A DNA stretch of 10,320 bases from JAYEKL01 sp034660995 (lineage in GTDB: Bacteria > Patescibacteriota > Minisyncoccia > JAHIHE01 > JAGLIN01). The DNA lies in the NCBI GenBank assembly GCA_034660995.1, contig JAYEKL010000084.1, positions 1 to 10,320 on the forward strand. The letters are read 5' to 3'. Below the pieces are notes generated by a model. That model was given only the letters and a program-made list of their open reading frames with translations. It was not told where the DNA came from and did not search any database. Of the stretch, positions 7,138 through 10,320 are shown piece after piece (position 1 is the first letter of the stretch; each line of letters begins with the position of its first letter). The translations under genes were made by a program, and so were the position numbers.

Positions 7138-7218
7138 AATTAGGAATTAGGAATTAGGAATTATTCGTAATTCCTAATTCTTGATTCATAATTCGTTATT
7201 CATGATTCTTGATTCATA
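7138..7218. repeat. Heptamer repeat array with a perfect 13-bp hairpin
   Basis: Three AATTAGG units (7138-7158) and an AATTATT unit are followed, after CGTA, by seven heptamers of the form ATTCNTN (ATTCCTA, ATTCTTG, ATTCATA, ATTCGTT, ATTCATG, ATTCTTG, ATTCATA; 7170-7218). The two halves pair exactly as a 13-bp stem, 7151-7163 with 7168-7180, around the 4-base loop TTCG. It lies between HU and the GT4 gene, just upstream of the GT4 start. Confidence 0.75.
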
Positions 7219-7251
7219 TTTACACAATACTATTTTAAAAGATTTCAGTCA

Positions 7252-7297
7252 AACAAAAATCCCAACAAATTCAATTAACTTATCGGGAATTTTTGTT
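7252..7297 (-). terminator. Possible terminator for HU transcript
   Basis: AACAAAAATCCC at 7252-7263 pairs with GGGAATTTTTGTT at 7285-7297 with one bulged base and a loop of about 21. On the minus strand the stem ends in GGGATTTTTGTTTG, a modest U-rich tail. It is about 117 bases past the HU stop, with the MITE-like element 7296-7400 in between. The stem is AT-rich, so termination strength is uncertain. Confidence 0.4.
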
Positions 7298-7400
7298 AAG
7301 GATATGTCCATAAATAACTTCCACAATTTTTCTCGTATTTATGCTATTTTGTCATAAATTTAAACGAATCTGAATACGTTATTTATGAACACACCCTAAA
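7296..7400. mobile_element. MITE-like element with 23-bp imperfect terminal inverted repeats
   Basis: The left end at 7296-7318 matches the reverse complement of 7378-7400 at 19 of 23 positions. The inner part ATAAATAAC is perfect on both sides (left TGTCCATAAATAAC, right read inward TGTTCATAAATAAC). The unit is 105 bp, AT-rich and without an ORF of note. It occupies the space between the HU stop and the terminator-like hairpin. The terminal sequences differ from those of the element at 926-1030, so this is a second family. No transposase is in the window. Confidence 0.55.
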
Positions 7401-7413
7401 AACATAGTCAAAA

Positions 7414-7689
7414 TTATCTTATAGCGTCCTTTAGACTCTTACCAGCTTTAAATTTTGGTACATTCATTGCAGGAATTTTAATTTTTTGCTCAGGATGTTG
7501 AGGGTTAACTCCAATCCTCGCCTCTCTTTTGTTTACACTAAAAGTTCCAAATCCAGTAAAGGCAATTTTATCACCATCAATTAACGTTTTTATTACTGTA
7601 TCTAAAGTAGCATTTACTACTCTTTCCGTATCTTTTTTTGAGATATCAGTTTTTGCTGCTACGGCATATATTAATTCATCTTTTGTCAT
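7414..7689 (-). CDS. HU family DNA-binding protein
   Basis: HU is a small basic dimer that bends and compacts DNA without strict sequence preference. The 91-residue product matches the family along its length: MTKDELIYAVA, a helical dimerisation body (1-40), the signature GFGTFSVNKREARIGVNPQ (46-64), then the DNA-embracing arm and the C-terminal IPAMNVPKFKAGKSLKDAI. Pro63 in the NPQ tip is the residue that intercalates at DNA kinks. An in-frame GTG at 7696-7698 would add three residues, but it lies inside the Shine-Dalgarno, and the ATG at 7687-7689 sits at the ideal distance. The gene has its own predicted promoter and a leader of about 100 bases, so it is probably a separate, well-expressed transcription unit. 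IHF subunits share the fold, but the sequence and genomic setting favour HU. Confidence 0.96.
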   Translation of the reverse strand: MTKDELIYAVAAKTDISKKDTERVVNATLDTVIKTLIDGDKIAFTGFGTFSVNKREARIGVNPQHPEQKIKIPAMNVPKFKAGKSLKDAIR

Positions 7690-7695
7690 TTGATA

Positions 7696-7705
7696 CACCC
7701 CCTTT
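7696..7705 (-). promoter_or_regulatory. Strong Shine-Dalgarno of the HU gene
   Basis: On the minus strand AAAGGGGGTG precedes the HU ATG with 8 bases between GGGGG and ATG. This is one of only two clear ribosome binding sites in the window, and it decides the ATG start over the in-frame GTG, which overlaps the site. Confidence 0.8.
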
Positions 7706-7796
7706 CTTTTTATATAATTAAAATTAAGTTGTCATCTTATCAAAATTATAATTAAATTATTATATTAACAACACAACAATTTAACAATGTGGCTTA

Positions 7797-7824
7797 ATTA
7801 TAGCAAATAGCTAAAATAAGGCAA
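7797..7824 (-). promoter_or_regulatory. Predicted sigma-70-type promoter of the HU gene (extended -10)
   Basis: On the minus strand a perfect -10 TATAAT (7797-7802) is preceded by TGC, an extended -10. A weak -35 TTGCCT (7819-7824) lies 16 bases upstream. Transcription would start near 7790, giving a leader of about 100 bases. An 8-bp inverted repeat (AAATAGCT 7805-7812, AGCTATTT 7837-7844) overlaps the spacer and the end of the upstream phosphodiesterase gene. Confidence 0.65.
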
Positions 7825-7842
7825 ATTTTTTAAAAGAGCTAT

Positions 7843-8640
7843 TTACGGACATATTTTTACAACCTCATTTACACGTTTTATGCTTTTTGCTTTTCCACTT
7901 TCTTGATTTACTTCCATAACAACCGCATTAATCATAACGTTTTCATCACTACTTATTTCATAGCGAAACTTTGTCTGTGTCATCATCTGATTTATAACAG
8001 ATTCTTTTTTGCATCCTAATATTGAATCTTTTGGGCCAACCATTCCAACGTCAGAGATATATGCAGTTCCACTATCTGATATTTCCTCATCAGCAGTTTG
8101 AATATGAGTATGAGTTCCTAAAACTGCAGAAACTTTTGAATCAAGATAAAAACCAAGCGCCTTTTTTTCACTTGTAGCTTCTGAGTGCAGGTCAACAATG
8201 GCTACATCAAAATTTTTATCATTTTCTTTTAATATTTTATCAATAGTTCGAAAAGGACAGTCTGGATGATCTTTCAAAAAAACTCTTCCAATCAAATTCA
8301 CAACCAAAACTTTTTTTGAATTAATTTCAATTATTTTATAGCCTTTCTTATGGCTAAGAATTGGATAATTTGCTGGACAGATAAAATTATAACTTTCTTC
8401 TTTTAGTATTTCAAGAGCTTGGTTCGTATCCCAAACATGATCACCGCAAGTCAAAAGATTAACTCCGTATTCAATCATTTCCTTGACAGTATTTTTTGTA
8501 ACTCCCTTGCCATGCGCTAAGTTATCAGCATTAGCAATAGTTAAATCTATCTTATATTTTTCCTTATAAATAGGTAATACTTGTTTTAAAGCCATTCTAG
8601 CCGGCTTACCAACTAAATCACCAAAAAATAAGATGTTCAT
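7843..8640 (-). CDS. ymdB: YmdB-type metallophosphoesterase (TIGR00282 family)
   Basis: YmdB proteins are dimetal phosphodiesterases; the Bacillus subtilis enzyme hydrolyses 2',3'- and 3',5'-cyclic nucleotides and affects biofilm and motility choices. The 265-residue length matches. Visible active-site residues are Asp8 (FFGDLVG), Asn40 (NADN), His68 (CGDHVWD), His152 (DLHSEATSEK) and His177/His179 (GTHTHIQTAD). Two positions differ from the B. subtilis protein as I remember it: the metal ligand Glu39 is Asp and Asn67 is Asp. Both can still bind metal, so activity is likely but specificity may differ. ISDVGMVGPKDSILG (195-209) is a conserved family stretch. The gene follows rny after 23 bases, the same neighbours as in Bacillus (rny-ymdB), so the two are likely cotranscribed. 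No Shine-Dalgarno is visible. Confidence 0.93.
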   Translation of the reverse strand: MNILFFGDLVGKPARMALKQVLPIYKEKYKIDLTIANADNLAHGKGVTKNTVKEMIEYGVNLLTCGDHVWDTNQALEILKEESYNFICPANYPILSHKKGYKIIEINSKKVLVVNLIGRVFLKDHPDCPFRTIDKILKENDKNFDVAIVDLHSEATSEKKALGFYLDSKVSAVLGTHTHIQTADEEISDSGTAYISDVGMVGPKDSILGCKKESVINQMMTQTKFRYEISSDENVMINAVVMEVNQESGKAKSIKRVNEVVKICP

Positions 8641-8648
8641 TGCTATAC

Positions 8649-8665
8649 ACTTAATACTTAATACT
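8649..8665. repeat. Mini heptamer repeat (ACTTAAT x 2.4)
   Basis: ACTTAAT ACTTAAT ACT occupies most of the 23-base gap between rny and ymdB and overlaps the rny stop codon (8664-8666). It shares period and A/T character with the longer arrays but not their exact unit. Confidence 0.5.
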
Positions 8666-10193
8666 ATCTCGCATATTCTATGGCTCTCGTTTCTCTAATT
8701 ACATGAACTTTTATTTCTCCTGGATAGTTAAGAGTCTCTTCAATACTATCAGCTATTTTTCTTGAAATTTTAGCTGCTCCTAGATCATCAATCTTGTCGG
8801 GAGTAACAAATATTCTAATTTCTCTTCCAGCTTGAATCGCATATGATTTTTCAACCTCTTCAAACGAATTAGCGATACTTTCAAGTTCCTCAAGTCTTTT
8901 TAAATAATTTTCAAGAGTGTCTTTTCTCGCGCCAGGTCTAGCGGCAGAAATTGCATCTGCAACTCTAATTATCACAGACTCAGTTGTTTCGAAAGGATAA
9001 TCTTCGTGATGAGATTGCATTGCTTTTATAACATCCTCGGAAACACCAAACTTGCCTAATATATTTCTTCCTATTTCAACATGAGTTCCTTGAATTTCAT
9101 GATCAACTGCCTTTCCAATATCATGAAGCAATCCAGCCTTTTTAGCAACTGTAACATTTGCTCCAAGCTCCGTAGCAAGAAAAGACGACAAATAAGCAAC
9201 TTCAATTGAATGCATTAAAACATTCTGTCCATAGCTTGTTCTAAACTTTAATCTACCCAAAAGTTGAATTAATTTTGGATTAAGTCCAGCAACACCCACG
9301 TCTGAAACAGCCGCTTGTCCAGACTCTTTAATATTCTCAGCAATATCCTTTCTTACTTCTTCAACAATTTCCTCAATTCTAGCAGGATGAATCCTTCCAT
9401 CACTCATTAGCTTTTCTAAAGACAATTTTGCAATTTGTCTTCTAATTGGATCAAATCCAGAAACAATAATCGTTAAAGGAGTGTCATCTATAATAACTTC
9501 CACACCAGTAGCTTGTTCAAGAGTTTTAATATTCCTCCCTTCTCTTCCAATAACTCTTCCTTTCATTTCATCACTTGGAAGACTAACCATTGAAGTTGTT
9601 GTTTCAGCAATATGAGCCCCTGAATACTTTTGTATTACTTGAACAATAATATTATTGGCCCTCTTTTTAAGCTCGTCTGCTCCTTCTTGCTCCATCTCTT
9701 TTATTTTCTTTATTACATCCTCCTGATTATCTTTTTCTACCTTGCTAAGAATTATTTCCATAGCCTTTTTTTTGCTTAAATCTGCAATTTTTTCAAGTTT
9801 ATTTAGTTGATCTTCCTTTATCTTCTTAATATCTTCTTTAATATTCATAACTTGTTTTGCCTTGTCTTGCAAAACAGTTTTTTGTTTCTCAATATCACTT
9901 GATTTTTTTTCTAAAAATTCTTCTTTTTTTACAAGTCTTTGTTCGTTTCTATTTATTTGTCTATTCCTTTCAACTTCTTCATTTTTAGCATCATCAAGTA
10001 TCTTTACAGCTTTATTCTTTGAATCAAGCAATATTTCTGCTGCTTTATTCTTTGCTCTAGTAATTATTTTATTCACCTTACCCTCGGCCGTCTCCATTTG
10101 CTTTGTAGCAAGAAACTGCCTTCCAAAATAACCAACGAAAGAACCAGCACTAAAAGCAACAAGCAATGCTATCAATGATTGTATTGTTTCCAT
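8664..10193 (-). CDS. rny: Ribonuclease Y
   Basis: RNase Y is a membrane-bound endoribonuclease that starts mRNA decay in many bacteria lacking RNase E. The 509-residue product has the full family layout: an N-terminal transmembrane helix (about 5-24), a long charged coiled coil (about 35-185), a KH RNA-binding domain (about 205-265, with GRVIGREGRNIKTLE and the GREG loop at 216-219) and an HD phosphohydrolase domain (about 325-420). HD residues include His328, the H357-D358 pair in LLHDIGKA, His371 and the HH at 395-396. The conserved tail ends in PGEIKVHVIRETRAIEYAR. The start ATG at 10191-10193 has a good Shine-Dalgarno. It heads a likely two-gene unit with the YmdB gene downstream. Confidence 0.97.
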   Translation of the reverse strand: METIQSLIALLVAFSAGSFVGYFGRQFLATKQMETAEGKVNKIITRAKNKAAEILLDSKNKAVKILDDAKNEEVERNRQINRNEQRLVKKEEFLEKKSSDIEKQKTVLQDKAKQVMNIKEDIKKIKEDQLNKLEKIADLSKKKAMEIILSKVEKDNQEDVIKKIKEMEQEGADELKKRANNIIVQVIQKYSGAHIAETTTSMVSLPSDEMKGRVIGREGRNIKTLEQATGVEVIIDDTPLTIIVSGFDPIRRQIAKLSLEKLMSDGRIHPARIEEIVEEVRKDIAENIKESGQAAVSDVGVAGLNPKLIQLLGRLKFRTSYGQNVLMHSIEVAYLSSFLATELGANVTVAKKAGLLHDIGKAVDHEIQGTHVEIGRNILGKFGVSEDVIKAMQSHHEDYPFETTESVIIRVADAISAARPGARKDTLENYLKRLEELESIANSFEEVEKSYAIQAGREIRIFVTPDKIDDLGAAKISRKIADSIEETLNYPGEIKVHVIRETRAIEYAR

Positions 10194-10202
10194 TTTTTAT
10201 TT

Positions 10203-10207
10203 CTCCT
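10203..10207 (-). promoter_or_regulatory. Shine-Dalgarno of rny
   Basis: AGGAG on the minus strand (in TTTAGGAGAAAT) lies 9 bases before the rny ATG. It confirms the chosen start, and with the HU site shows that this organism uses a normal anti-Shine-Dalgarno. Confidence 0.8.
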
Positions 10208-10261
10208 AAATCAATTGACCAGATGCCAAGTCTAATCTAGAATTTTCACTACATTTGTCAC

Positions 10262-10267
10262 ATTATA
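10262..10267 (-). promoter_or_regulatory. Candidate -10 box for rny
   Basis: A perfect TATAAT followed by GTGAC lies about 70 bases upstream of the rny start on the minus strand. No good -35 hexamer is found at 16-18 bases spacing, so this is only a candidate. Confidence 0.35.
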
Positions 10268-10320
10268 AAACTCCAAGTTAAAACAAGCAGTAATTATTCC
10301 GACAAATTCTTACTTAAAAT

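Noticed and set aside
5955..7787. TTGTTAAATTGTT at 5955-5967 and its reverse complement at 7775-7787
   Set aside because: A 13-base A/T-rich match in an AT-rich genome is not enough to call a repeat family.
9862..10131. Open plus-strand frame of 89 codons rich in Ser, Phe and Cys
   Set aside because: It is the antisense of the RNase Y coiled coil; its composition follows from the Lys/Glu-rich codons on the other strand.
10294..10320. Possible last eight codons of an upstream minus-strand gene ending in TAA
   Set aside because: Only eight codons before the window edge; another frame is also briefly open, and no protein signature can be seen.
1..10320. CRISPR array, tRNA/rRNA genes, transposase, toxin-antitoxin or defence genes
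   Set aside because: Searched for by eye; the direct repeats seen are 7-base tandem units without unique spacers, and every long frame belongs to a housekeeping or envelope family.
1..10320. Alternative genetic code (UGA read as Gly, as in some CPR groups)
   Set aside because: The LCP and ligase genes end at TGA at the expected C-termini and no in-frame TGA occurs within the conserved genes.

Overview
The window is AT-rich (roughly 30% GC by eye), densely coded, and carries every supportable gene on the minus strand, so it reads right to left. Gene sizes, base composition, standard stop codons (TGA is a true stop, Trp is TGG), the mix of families and the short Cys-rich membrane protein at the left edge suggest a member of Candidatus Patescibacteria (CPR), probably Parcubacteria-like. 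Ribosomal protein L9 is present; from memory it is missing in some other CPR groups, which is weak extra support. A low-GC Firmicute is the main alternative, because rny-ymdB adjacency and LCP proteins also occur there.

Layout in the direction of transcription (right to left): (1) RNase Y (rny, 8664-10193) then YmdB-type phosphodiesterase (7843-8640), a conserved RNA-decay/signalling pair; (2) HU nucleoid protein (7414-7689) with its own extended -10 promoter and a strong Shine-Dalgarno; (3) a surface-glycan block: GT4 glycosyltransferase (5966-7123), Wzy/WaaL-type O-antigen polymerase/ligase (4193-5944) and LytR-CpsA-Psr transferase (2904-4031); (4) S41 C-terminal processing peptidase (1484-2743), acylphosphatase (1045-1320) and L9 (417-866), ending in a clear intrinsic terminator; (5) the 5' part of a small Cys-rich membrane protein running off the left edge. 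The three glycan genes suggest that sugars are added by the GT4 enzyme, chains are polymerised or transferred by the membrane ligase, and the product is attached to the cell wall by the LCP enzyme. That ordering is inference from families and adjacency.

The unusual content is in the repeats. A 154-bp palindromic element (5536-5689) sits in frame inside the ligase gene and encodes about 52 residues of a hydrophilic loop, much like the in-frame palindromic elements known from Rickettsia. Two MITE-like elements, each 105 bp but with unrelated terminal inverted repeats, lie between genes (926-1030 and 7296-7400). Period-7 A/T-rich repeat arrays fill several gaps (1375-1483, 4127-4215, 7138-7218, and a mini-array at 8649-8665). 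Several of them touch or overlap stop codons, and one supplies the last residues and the stop of the ligase. I saw no CRISPR array, tRNA, rRNA, transposase or recognisable defence system. No non-coding stretch exceeds 300 bases; the longest, 7124-7413, is almost filled by a repeat array, a terminator-like hairpin and a MITE.
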